Shown here piece after piece: positions 7,686-16,036 of a stretch of DNA of 64,000 bases. A model generated the notes under the pieces. The model did not search any database, was not told the origin of the DNA, and saw nothing but the letters and a program-made list of their open reading frames with translations. Position 1 is the stretch's first letter; every line of letters begins with the position of its first letter. The stretch is from Collinsella aerofaciens (GTDB lineage Bacteria; Actinomycetota; Coriobacteriia; Coriobacteriales; Coriobacteriaceae). The stretch lies in the NCBI RefSeq assembly GCF_028206995.1, contig NZ_JAQLFL010000006.1:76714-140713 (forward strand). The letters are read 5' to 3'. Both the position numbers and the translations under genes were made by a program.

Positions 7686-8846
7686 CTAGCGCAGGAGCTC
7701 GGACTGCCAAGCCTCGAGCTGTTCTGCCAAACTCTTGCCGGCAGCGGGCACGTCGATCTGGGGTCGTTTGGGCAACAGTGCGCATTTAAGGATCGCCACG
7801 ATGGTCTGCGAGATAAAGCGTCGCGTATCTTTGTCAAAGCCTTGCGCAGCCTGGAGCATCACGGGCAGACTCTCACGCAGATTTCCTGCGATATCCGCAA
7901 ACCGTTCGGCGTCCGTAGCCTCAAACACGGAGAACAACGCATCTACAAAACGCTCGCGCTCGCTAGGTGACACTGCAAGCAGCATCTCGCGAATGGAGCC
8001 ATCAACGTATCGAGCACCGGCGGACAGGCGCTCACAGTATACGAAGTCGCAACCATCAACCACCCAGCTAAAGGGATTGTGCTGCAGCAGGCTGAACTCG
8101 GTGCTCTCAACGATGGCATAGTCCTCTTGTGTCTCGAACATCATGCCGAAGATCGACGACCGAGGTAGCGTCTTGTCGATTCGACCGGAAAGATCGGCAA
8201 AGGCGTTGCCGTTCAGAAACTCCTCGACGAACCCTGGACCATCATGGGAATACGCCCGTTCGATTCGCTCACGGGCGACATCGGAGCACATCGCCGCACC
8301 GTACACCGCAAGGTTTCCGCCCTTGGAATGACCTCCGCACAAAAGCGGCCCGTCGATCGCATCCGCCGCCTCGTCCACATAACGCGCCGCGGATTCCTGG
8401 GCCGGCACAGGACACCGGAACGCCATGTTAAAGTCCTCTTTCCAGCCCACAATCGTGCTGTCGGTCCCCCGGAAGGAAAGATAGCTAAACCCCGCCGGAA
8501 ACCGGAACGCCATGGCTGCAAACTGCTCCGTCGCCACCACATCGCTCACGGCACGATAGCCGCAAACGTGCACGCCGCGGTATCTGGGATTTGCTGCCAC
8601 GGCCTCCAACAAGGCCCTGCTTCCCTCTGGGTCCCACAAGTCGTCAATCATGTCCCGGTAGCACTCGGCACGCAGCAGTTCGCGTACGTCTAGGCCCTGC
8701 CAGTTCGTCAGCCCCGCCATATCACCCGGCAAGCGCAAATAGGACAACCACGCAAAGACCAGGCTATCCACCGCGCAGAACGGCCGCTCCTCAAAGGGAT
8801 CAAACGCCGTCTGGACATAGGTCAAAAAATTAGGCGAATCCGACAT
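7686..8846 (-). CDS. DUF2974-type alpha/beta hydrolase (lipase-like)
   Basis: A 386-aa protein with a nucleophile elbow GGHSKGGNLAVYGA and preceding SYLSFRGTDSTIVGWKEDF, the arrangement of the Mbeg1-like DUF2974 hydrolases. The Ser in GHSKGG is the expected nucleophile. LSGRIDKTLPRSSIFGMMF follows, as in that family. The C-terminal 110 residues are helical and end in a Lys/Arg-rich tail. There is no signal peptide, so it is probably cytoplasmic. Substrate unknown. Confidence 0.75.
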   Translation of the reverse strand: MSDSPNFLTYVQTAFDPFEERPFCAVDSLVFAWLSYLRLPGDMAGLTNWQGLDVRELLRAECYRDMIDDLWDPEGSRALLEAVAANPRYRGVHVCGYRAVSDVVATEQFAAMAFRFPAGFSYLSFRGTDSTIVGWKEDFNMAFRCPVPAQESAARYVDEAADAIDGPLLCGGHSKGGNLAVYGAAMCSDVARERIERAYSHDGPGFVEEFLNGNAFADLSGRIDKTLPRSSIFGMMFETQEDYAIVESTEFSLLQHNPFSWVVDGCDFVYCERLSAGARYVDGSIREMLLAVSPSERERFVDALFSVFEATDAERFADIAGNLRESLPVMLQAAQGFDKDTRRFISQTIVAILKCALLPKRPQIDVPAAGKSLAEQLEAWQSELLR

Positions 8847-8893
8847 GGCCCTCCCATCAACTATGGTGCATTGGAGTCAGGTTACTTTGCACC

Positions 8894-8929
8894 AAAAAGG
8901 CGCCCGGGCCGTGTGGACCCGGACGCCTT
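8894..8929 (-). terminator. Terminator of ldh
   Basis: AAGGCGCCCGGG (8897-8908) and CCCGGACGCCTT (8918-8929) form a stem with one mismatch. On the minus strand it is followed by TTTTT. It lies 31 nt beyond the ldh stop. Confidence 0.8.
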
Positions 8930-8960
8930 CATTGTAGCTTTTCGCTCTAGCGAGCTTGAT

Positions 8961-9911
8961 TTAGCAGGAGAAGTCGACGCTGTCGATGATGTCCTTGAGG
9001 GCCTTGGCGGAGACGGTGAGCTCATGCTGCTCGTCGTCGTTCAGCGGCACGGGGACGCGGCAGACAACGCCGTCGCGGCCAACGACGGTCGGCATGGAGA
9101 TGGCAAGATCGGACAGGCCATACTCGCCCACCATGAGCGAGGAGACAGGCAGAACGGTCTGCTCATCGCGCATAACGGCGGTGCAGATGCGCTTGACGGC
9201 CATGGCGACGCCATAGTAGGTGGCGTGCTTCTTCTCGATGATGGTGTAGGCGGAGTTCTTGACGTCCTCGGCGATGCGCTTCTCGGCAGCCTCATGCTCC
9301 AAGTGGCCGTGAAGCTCACAGAAGGTGTTCAGCGGAACGCCGGCAACCTGAGCGCTGGACCAAGCGACAAACTCGGAGTCGCCGTGCTCGCCCATGACAT
9401 AGGCCTGGACATCGCGCGGGTCAACCTCGACGTGGGCACCAAGCATCTGCTGCAGGCGGCCGGTGTCGAGCACGGTGCCGGAGCCGATGACGTGGCCCTC
9501 GGGCAGGCCGGACATCTTGATGGCGGCGTAGGTCAGAACATCGACCGGATTGGAGACGATTAGCAGAATGCCGTCGAAGCCGGACTTCTTAATCTCGGGA
9601 ATAATGGACTTAAAAATGTTGACGTTCTTGTTGACCAGGTCCAGGCGGGTCTCACCGGGCTTCTGGGCAGCGCCAGCGGTGACGACGATCATGGCGGCGT
9701 CGGCGACATCGGAATAATCGCCGGCGTAGATCTTCATCGGCTCGGCAAACGTCATGCCGTGCGCGATATCCAGGGCCTCACCCTCGGCGCGGTTCTTGTC
9801 CACGTCGATGAGGACCATTTCGGAGAACAGACCGCTCTGCATCAGCGCGAACGCCGAAGACGAACCGACGAAACCGCAGCCGACAATAGCGACCTTCTTC
9901 TCGTTAACCAT
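8961..9911 (-). CDS. ldh: L-lactate dehydrogenase
   Basis: A 316-aa NAD-dependent LDH: Rossmann motif VAIVGCGFVGSSSAFAL, ASP/Arg region KPGETRLDLVNKN, SNPVDVLTYAA, GSGTVLDTGR, and the catalytic-His motif GEHGDSEF. It reduces pyruvate to lactate and recycles NADH in fermentation. The start at 9911 (MVNEKKV) follows GGGAG, so the ATG at 9989 is rejected. The leader carries a terminator-like hairpin directly before the ribosome binding site. Confidence 0.93.
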   Translation of the reverse strand: MVNEKKVAIVGCGFVGSSSAFALMQSGLFSEMVLIDVDKNRAEGEALDIAHGMTFAEPMKIYAGDYSDVADAAMIVVTAGAAQKPGETRLDLVNKNVNIFKSIIPEIKKSGFDGILLIVSNPVDVLTYAAIKMSGLPEGHVIGSGTVLDTGRLQQMLGAHVEVDPRDVQAYVMGEHGDSEFVAWSSAQVAGVPLNTFCELHGHLEHEAAEKRIAEDVKNSAYTIIEKKHATYYGVAMAVKRICTAVMRDEQTVLPVSSLMVGEYGLSDLAISMPTVVGRDGVVCRVPVPLNDDEQHELTVSAKALKDIIDSVDFSC

Positions 9912-9938
9912 TAGAAACTCCCATCTCTCTCCACAAAC

Positions 9939-9967
9939 AAGCCGCCCGGGAACGACCCGAGCGGCTT
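9939..9967 (-). terminator. Hairpin in the ldh leader (terminator or attenuator)
   Basis: AAGCCGCCCGGG (9939-9950) and CCCGAGCGGCTT (9956-9967) form a near-perfect stem, followed on the minus strand by TTGTTTG and then the ldh ribosome binding site only about 15 nt on. It ends transcription of the upstream aminotransferase or attenuates ldh; no promoter fits between it and the ldh start. Confidence 0.6.
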
Positions 9968-10112
9968 GCCGTAATCCCAATACATCCAATCGGGACTTTG
10001 ATTATGCTCCTATTCGCAGCCAAATATCGACCGCTTACCGAAATTATTTGCAGAATTCGTAAAATAACTGCACGAAATCGGTTTCGAGCTATTGACGAGC
10101 CGAAACAACTTT

Positions 10113-11276
10113 CTAATACAGGCCCGCCTCGCGAATGGCCTCGACAGCCAAAGCGATCTGGTCGGGCGGCAAGACCAGCGCCATGCGCACGTGCCCCTCG
10201 CCCGAAGGACCAAAGCTCGCGCCCGGCGTCACCACAACGCCGGCCTTCTCCATAAGCTCCTCGCAAAACGCCATGGAATCGGTGCGACCACCGGGAAGCT
10301 TGGCCCACACGAACATAGAGCCATGCGCGTTGGGACGCTCCCAGCCCAGGCCCTCAAGACCGTCGCACAGGGCATCGCGGCGCTCCTGGTACTTCAGACG
10401 CTGCGCCTCGACCTCATCGCGCGGACCGTTCAGACAGGCGATAGCAGCCTTCTGGATCGGGAAGAACATACCAAAGTCGATTTGGCTGCGCAGCTTGGCA
10501 AAGGCCGAGACCACGTCCTCGCGGCCGACCAAAAAGCCGATACGCGCACCGGTGACGTTAAACGACTTGGAGAGCGAGAAGAACTCAACGCCCACCTCGA
10601 GCGCACCGGGATACTGCAAGAAGCTTCCGCCCGGCTCGCCGTCGAACACGATGTCGGAGTACGCGTTGTCGTGAACAATCAGTAGATCGTGCTCACGCGC
10701 GAAGGCGATAATCTCCTCGTAGACCTCGGGCGTACCCACCGAGCCGACCGGGTTCGCGGGCAACGAAACGATCATGTACTTGGCGCGATCGGCCACCTCG
10801 GGATCGATGCCCGCCACATAGGGCAGGTAATTGTGCTCGGCAACCAGCGGATAGTACTCGAGCTTGGCATCGGCGATCTTCGCACCCGCCTCAAAGACCG
10901 GGTAGCACGGATCGGGAACTAGAATGGTGTCACCCGGATCGAGCAGGGCCAGGCCCAAATGACCCACGCCCTCCTGCGTGCCGTTGCACGACTGCACCAT
11001 GGACGGCGTAATGCCCGAAACGCCAAAGCGACGCTCGTAGTAATCGCACACGGCTTGCTTAAGCTCAGGCAGGTCGCGCAGGGCGTACCTCCACATCTCG
11101 GGATCTTGGGCCGCCTGCGTGAGCGCCTCGACCACGTGGTCGTACGGCTTAAAGTCGGGCGTGCCCACGCTCATGTTGTAAATGGTCTTGCCCTGAGCCT
11201 TCAGCGCGAGAAGCTTGTTGTTGAGCGAGGCGAAGACCTCCGCGCCAAAGCGGTCGAGACGCTGCGATGCCTGCAT
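10113..11276 (-). CDS. Class I PLP aminotransferase (LL-DAP / N-acetyl-DAP aminotransferase-like)
   Basis: A 387-aa fold-type I aminotransferase with YNMSVGTPDFKP, the PLP region PDPCYPVFEAG, DNAYSDIVFDG, and the Schiff-base lysine in SLSKSFNVTGARIGF. The start at 11276 (MQASQRLDRFG) has AAGGTGG upstream; the ATG at 11348 lies beyond the leader terminator and is rejected. Closest in feel to LL-DAP aminotransferases and related DapX/PatA enzymes. With the dap operon 5 kb away it may supply the transamination step, but aspartate or methionine-type substrates are not excluded. Confidence 0.8.
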   Translation of the reverse strand: MQASQRLDRFGAEVFASLNNKLLALKAQGKTIYNMSVGTPDFKPYDHVVEALTQAAQDPEMWRYALRDLPELKQAVCDYYERRFGVSGITPSMVQSCNGTQEGVGHLGLALLDPGDTILVPDPCYPVFEAGAKIADAKLEYYPLVAEHNYLPYVAGIDPEVADRAKYMIVSLPANPVGSVGTPEVYEEIIAFAREHDLLIVHDNAYSDIVFDGEPGGSFLQYPGALEVGVEFFSLSKSFNVTGARIGFLVGREDVVSAFAKLRSQIDFGMFFPIQKAAIACLNGPRDEVEAQRLKYQERRDALCDGLEGLGWERPNAHGSMFVWAKLPGGRTDSMAFCEELMEKAGVVVTPGASFGPSGEGHVRMALVLPPDQIALAVEAIREAGLY

Positions 11277-11299
11277 GGTGCCACCTTTCGATATAAAAA

Positions 11300-11374
11300 C
11301 GCGGCGCTCTGACAAGAGCGCCGCGCGATACGGGCCATCAGATTGCAAAAGTGTAACGCTTGCAACCCCCGTAT
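11300..11374 (-). promoter_or_regulatory. Structured leader ending in a terminator, 5' of the aminotransferase gene
   Basis: On the minus strand ATACGGG (11374-11368) pairs with CCCGTAT (11334-11328). Inside it GTTGCAA (11366-11360) pairs with TTGCAAT (11348-11342). Immediately after comes a strong terminator, CGCGGCGCTCT/AGAGCGCCGCG (11300-11325) followed by TTTTTAT, and then the ribosome binding site of the aminotransferase. The layout resembles a small aptamer plus terminator, but it also lies just 3' of nadE and could simply be its terminator. Confidence 0.5.
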
Positions 11375-11393
11375 TGGTTCAATTTAGCCAACC

Positions 11394-13373
11394 TTAGTCA
11401 ACTGCATCGAGCGCGTCGATCTGCGCAAGCCACAAATGCGAGCTGGCGTCACTCGGCATACGCCAATCACCGCGCGGGCTGAGTGTCACCGAGCCCACCT
11501 TGGGACCATCGGGCAGACAGCTGCGCTTAAACTGCTGGGCAAAGAAGCGACGGTAGAACGTACGCAACCACGTGTGAACGGTCTTGGCGTCGTAGACGCC
11601 CTCAAAGCTCTTGAGCGCCATGCGGTAGATCTTGCCCGGCTCAAAGCCAAAACGCAGCAGGTAATAGAGGAAGTAATCGTGCAGCTCGTACGGCCCCACC
11701 AAATCCTCGGTCTTCTGCGCAATCTCGCCATCGCCCGTGGGCGGCAGAAGCTCGGGGGACACTGGCGTATCGAGGATATCGAGCAGGACCTCGGCAATGC
11801 GCCCACCAAAGACATCGGCCGCATAGCGCACCAGATGGCGCACAAGCGTCTTGGGCACGCTCGCGTTGACGGCGTACATGCTCATATGGTCGCCGTTATA
11901 GGTAGCCCAGCCGAGCGCCAGCTCCGACAGATCGCCCGTGCCGATGACAAAACCGCCAGCCTGGTTGGCCAGATCCATCAAAATCTGCGTACGCTCGCGC
12001 GCCTGGCTGTTCTCGTAGGTCACGTCCTGCACGGCCGGATCGTGCTCAATGTCCTTGAAGTGCTGTTCCACAGCCGCGTGGATCGAAACCTCGCGGAAGC
12101 TCACACCCAGGTCGCGGGCGAGCGACTCGGCATTCGACTTGGTGCGATGCGTCGTGCCAAAGCCGGGCATGGACACGGCTGTGATACCGGTGCGCGGCAG
12201 CCCCAGTGCATCGAAGGCGCGAACCGTCACGAGCAGCGCCAGCGTGGAGTCCAGGCCGCCTGAAAGACCGATGACTGCGGCCTTGGTACCCGTATGGGCA
12301 AGGCGGGTCTTGAGGCCGGCGGTCTGCAGGTCGAGGATGGTCTCGCAACGCTCGGCCAGGTCGCCATGGTCGGCCGGCACAAAGGGCGCGCGGGGGAAGA
12401 CACGGTCGATGTCGAACGCATCGCGCAGGACAGGTTCATCTGCCGGCACGCCCTCAAACGAAAATTCAACGGTCGTGGCCTCCGGCGCATCGTCCGCGCG
12501 CGTCCACGTCGTCGAGCGACGGCGCTCGGCAACCAGGCGGTCAAGGTCAACGTCGGCGACGGCCATGTCGCAGGTAAGCAGCTTGGTCGCGGCGAGCTTG
12601 GAGCCGTTTTCGTAGACGAGGTTCTCCCCCGCAAAGACCATGTCGGTCGTGGACTCGCCCTCGCTCGCGTCTGCATAGGCATAGGCACAGTACAGGCGCG
12701 CACTCTGATTGGAGATGAGGCTGCGGCGGTAATCTGCCTTACCGATAATCTCGTCCGAGGCCGACGGATTGAGAATCACCGTCGCACCGGCAAGCGCCAT
12801 CTCGGTCGAAGGGGGCGCCGGCACCCACAGGTCCTCACAGACCTCAACGCCCAGCACCAGGTCCTCGGCGCCCTCATCACAGCAGCGGTAGACAAGCCCC
12901 GAACCCAGCGGAACCGGACCCTGACCGGCAAACTCGACCCACACAGGATCCGCGGGCGCCGGAGCAAACCAACGGCGCTCATAGAACTCGCCATAGTTGG
13001 GCAGATACTTCTTGGCCGTGAGGCCCAAAAGCTCGCCCGCGCAGCACACGGCGGCGCAGTTGTAGATGTTTTCTGCCACCGCAACGGGCAAGCCAACGGT
13101 AAAGACAACCGGCAGCTCACGAGTCTCATCGAGGATATGCACCAGAGCAGCCTCGCAGGCATGCAGCAGCGTGCGGTTATGGAACAGATCGGCCGCGGTA
13201 TAGCCGGTCAGGTTAAGCTCGGGCAACACCAGCGCGCGAACGCCGCGCTCGGTAGCCTCGCGAACAGCCGCCAGCGCAACCTCGGCATTGCCCTCGACAT
13301 CGGCCACGCGAATCTGCGGCGACGCCGCCGCCACACGCAAAAAGCCATCAGACTGAGAAAGGTGAAGATTCAT
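11394..13373 (-). CDS. nadE: Glutamine-dependent NAD+ synthetase
   Basis: A 659-aa two-domain enzyme. Residues 1-290 are a nitrilase-type glutaminase (catalytic Glu in LPELNLTG, Lys in TAKKYLPNYGEFYE, Cys in GVEVCEDLW). The rest is the ATP-dependent synthetase with the pyrophosphatase loop GLSGGLDSTLAL and IGTGDLSELALGW. It amidates nicotinate adenine dinucleotide using glutamine nitrogen. The start at 13373 (MNLHLSQSD) is preceded by GGGAG. Length is normal for the bacterial long form. Confidence 0.93.
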   Translation of the reverse strand: MNLHLSQSDGFLRVAAASPQIRVADVEGNAEVALAAVREATERGVRALVLPELNLTGYTAADLFHNRTLLHACEAALVHILDETRELPVVFTVGLPVAVAENIYNCAAVCCAGELLGLTAKKYLPNYGEFYERRWFAPAPADPVWVEFAGQGPVPLGSGLVYRCCDEGAEDLVLGVEVCEDLWVPAPPSTEMALAGATVILNPSASDEIIGKADYRRSLISNQSARLYCAYAYADASEGESTTDMVFAGENLVYENGSKLAATKLLTCDMAVADVDLDRLVAERRRSTTWTRADDAPEATTVEFSFEGVPADEPVLRDAFDIDRVFPRAPFVPADHGDLAERCETILDLQTAGLKTRLAHTGTKAAVIGLSGGLDSTLALLVTVRAFDALGLPRTGITAVSMPGFGTTHRTKSNAESLARDLGVSFREVSIHAAVEQHFKDIEHDPAVQDVTYENSQARERTQILMDLANQAGGFVIGTGDLSELALGWATYNGDHMSMYAVNASVPKTLVRHLVRYAADVFGGRIAEVLLDILDTPVSPELLPPTGDGEIAQKTEDLVGPYELHDYFLYYLLRFGFEPGKIYRMALKSFEGVYDAKTVHTWLRTFYRRFFAQQFKRSCLPDGPKVGSVTLSPRGDWRMPSDASSHLWLAQIDALDAVD

Positions 13374-13576
13374 AAGAATGCTCCCGTGCGTAGACGTCAT
13401 TCACAACAATTAGCAAACCCTATTGTAGTTCAACCGCCGGACGTAACCGCATCCCACCAACTTGGTGAGCAATTGATGAGTTGATGGTATCCGTTAAATG
13501 TCACGTACGATTCACATCTGGTGGGTACCCTGATGGCTACACGAAACGAAGCAGATTTACGCCGGGAGGACCCCGT

Positions 13577-14530
13577 ATGACAACCAAGTACACCGACGCG
13601 CCGCGCACGCGCGTCATGACGCCGGCATCGCTCAACAACGGCGTGCACGAGAACCATTCCATCGGACAGACCATGGCCATCGCGCCCAAAAAGGGCCTGT
13701 TCGATGACATTTCCATTCCCCAGATCATCGCCGGCGCCGCAGCTGCTGCCACGAGCGTCGCGCTTGCTTCAAAGATCGGCATTGCCGGCTCGGTGATTGG
13801 TGCCGCTGTGAGCTCAGTCATCACTGTTGTGTCCTCGCAGGTCTATCGCCACTTTATCTCCGCCAGCGCCGAAGCAATCAAGGGCACGCATGCCGCTGTC
13901 GACTACCCTGCCGGCGCCTACGAGCCCGTTGAGCCCGATGTCGAGGAGCACCTAGGTGGCGCCGCGACCACGCAGGAGATGCGCCAGGTTGCGGGACGCG
14001 CGACCACGGCGCGCGTCGCCCCCAACAGCCTGCGCGCCAAGGCGGCGGCAGAGCGCAGCCAGACGCAAAAGAAGGTCATCGTCTTCTCGATCGCTATCGC
14101 CATCGTCGCGGTCATCGCCTGCGCCGGCGCCATCCTTATCACCACTGCCGGTGAGGGTCTGGGCGAGCGTCCCGAGCCAATCCTGTCGTCGCGCACGACC
14201 GAGAGCGATGCAAATGGCAACACCCAGTCGCAGGATCAGCAGGCACAGACGGACGATACGCAAGACAGTTCTACCTCTGCCAATTCGTCCTCGAACACCC
14301 AAAACCAATCGCAGGGCACCGATTCCTCTACGGCCAACAGTGGCACGCCGTCCGGCACGACCGACTCAAGCCAAACGACTGACAGCTCGCAGCCGAGCAC
14401 GGGCGACCAGACGAGCGGCAATACATCGGGCACGGGATCTACCGACAACAGCAGCACTAACAGCTCGAGCGGAACCGCGTCCGGTACGGCGTCTGACAGC
14501 TCGAGCCAAGGCACGGCGTCGGGCAACTAA
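13577..14530 (+). CDS. Membrane protein with Ser/Thr/Gln/Asn-rich tail
   Basis: A 317-aa protein, no family recognised. Residues about 50-95 are Ala/Ile/Val-rich (IIAGAAAAATSVALASKIG, GAAVSSVITVVSS) and could embed in the membrane. A second clear membrane segment is near residue 180 (VIVFSIAIAIVAVIACAGAI). The last 120 residues are low-complexity Ser/Thr/Gln/Asn/Gly, which would lie outside the cell as a spacer or glycosylation-type stalk. GGGAGGA precedes the ATG at 13577; upstream in-frame codons lack a site. Confidence 0.75.
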   Translation: MTTKYTDAPRTRVMTPASLNNGVHENHSIGQTMAIAPKKGLFDDISIPQIIAGAAAAATSVALASKIGIAGSVIGAAVSSVITVVSSQVYRHFISASAEAIKGTHAAVDYPAGAYEPVEPDVEEHLGGAATTQEMRQVAGRATTARVAPNSLRAKAAAERSQTQKKVIVFSIAIAIVAVIACAGAILITTAGEGLGERPEPILSSRTTESDANGNTQSQDQQAQTDDTQDSSTSANSSSNTQNQSQGTDSSTANSGTPSGTTDSSQTTDSSQPSTGDQTSGNTSGTGSTDNSSTNSSSGTASGTASDSSSQGTASGN

Positions 14531-14668
14531 GCACGTTTGCCTCTCATAGATAACCGACCTGTATAACGGGCGCGAACCGGCAACGGTCGCGCCCGTTTGC
14601 CTTGGGCGCCGAGATGGCACGCCCCGTGCGATGGTAAGATGCTTTGGTGTGTAAAGAGGAGATTTGCC

Positions 14669-15976
14669 ATGAGCAAGACAATAGTTAAGCCCACGCTATC
14701 GCTGGGCAACCACATCTATCTATATCGTCTGCTGCGCGATGCGATTGGGTGCGGCAAGCAAACGTTTATGACGCAGGTCGAGGAGACGCTCGCCGCCGGC
14801 GACATGGCCGCTTATGACCTGGGCTTCGAGTCCACGCGCGAGCTGCTCGAGGAGCTCGATGACTGCATCAAGCTGACCGTCTTTAAGGGCGGTCGCCTGT
14901 ATGCCACCGTCATCGCCAACGAGGCCTGGGATGCCGCCCTTGCCAAGGGCGAGGACAAGCCCAAGGCAACCAAGGGAGCCAAGCAGTCCTACAAAAAGAA
15001 AAAGCGCGGCGAGAAGGACCTCAAGGCCGTGCGCCCCAAGCACGTTAAGCGTCCCGAGCCCGAAGCCATGGTTGAAGCCGCGCCGGAACCCGAGCCCGAG
15101 ACAGAGATCGAAGTCGCTATTGAGGTAACGGCAGAAGCCGAAACCGAAATCGCCGCCACGACCGATCCCAAAGTCATATCCGAGCAGGAAGCCACTGTGG
15201 AGCTCAACGAAGCGCCCAAGTCGACAACCGAAGAAGCCGCTGACCAACCCGAGCCGCCTGCGTTCCAAAACAGCGATGTCTTTGGCGACGAGGCCGAGGA
15301 CGATCAGTCCGACGAGCCCACAGATCAAGACGCTACCGAGACGGCGCCGGAACCCGAGACGCCGCAGCCCGCCATCTCGCTCACGGTCGTCTATGACCCC
15401 GAGAATGCCAATGCCGGCATCACCACCATGGCATCCACGCCCATCGAGGCAAAGTCGAGCGTCGAGAATGAGAGCGCGACGCAGGTTGAGGTTGAAACTG
15501 AAGCTGCAGACGCGCCCGTCACCGTGAAGCCCGCAGATTCCACAATCAAGCCGAAGACGACGCTGGAGTTCGCACCCGTCATCGAATCCGTGCCCGCCTC
15601 TGCTTGCGACCAAATTCCCGCACCGGCACCGGCTTCGGTACTCGCAGAGGCCCCAACCCCCGCACCCGTAGCGCCCGCCATCCCCGAGGACTTCCCCGTC
15701 GATTTCGCAACCGAGGTCTTCTGCCCCGGCCCGCTTCTGCACCAGCTGTCGACCTATCTCCCCTACGGCGCCGATACCCTCGGCATTGTCGGCGAGTACT
15801 ACTGGATCGCCCGCGAGCGCGGTACCATCGAGGCCGCGCGAAACCGCGCAAGCTTCCCCCTGCGCTACACGCAGGCCGGCGAGCGCCGCGAGGTTGCCGT
15901 GCGCATCCGCCGCAATACCACCGGTGGCCTCGGATCCACCTGGGCCATCGATAAAGTCGAGCCTTCTACCAAGTAA
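14669..15976 (+). CDS. Conserved-looking hypothetical protein with acidic central linker
   Basis: A 435-aa protein. Residues 1-95 form a compact globular region (LGNHIYLYRLLRDAIGCGKQ, FESTRELLEELDDCIKLTVF). Residues 95-330 are a repetitive Glu/Pro/Ala/Thr linker opening with a Lys-rich patch (QSYKKKKRGEKDLK). Residues 335-435 form a second globular domain (PGPLLHQLSTYLPYGADTLG, REVAVRIRRNTTGG). No membrane segment or signal peptide. AAAGAGGA lies 8 nt before the ATG. The two ends may act together on a nucleic acid or protein partner, but no function can be assigned. Confidence 0.75.
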   Translation: MSKTIVKPTLSLGNHIYLYRLLRDAIGCGKQTFMTQVEETLAAGDMAAYDLGFESTRELLEELDDCIKLTVFKGGRLYATVIANEAWDAALAKGEDKPKATKGAKQSYKKKKRGEKDLKAVRPKHVKRPEPEAMVEAAPEPEPETEIEVAIEVTAEAETEIAATTDPKVISEQEATVELNEAPKSTTEEAADQPEPPAFQNSDVFGDEAEDDQSDEPTDQDATETAPEPETPQPAISLTVVYDPENANAGITTMASTPIEAKSSVENESATQVEVETEAADAPVTVKPADSTIKPKTTLEFAPVIESVPASACDQIPAPAPASVLAEAPTPAPVAPAIPEDFPVDFATEVFCPGPLLHQLSTYLPYGADTLGIVGEYYWIARERGTIEAARNRASFPLRYTQAGERREVAVRIRRNTTGGLGSTWAIDKVEPSTK

Positions 15977-15979
15977 CAA

Positions 15980-16013
15980 AAAGGGACGATAACCCCAAGG
16001 TTATCGTCCCTTT
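15980..16013. terminator. Bidirectional terminator
   Basis: AAAGGGACGATAAC (15980-15993) and GTTATCGTCCCTTT (16000-16013) form a perfect 14-bp stem with A/T tracts on both sides. It sits between the convergent 14669 gene and ettA. Confidence 0.9.
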
Positions 16014-16036
16014 CTCGTTAGGTCACCTGAGCTCGA

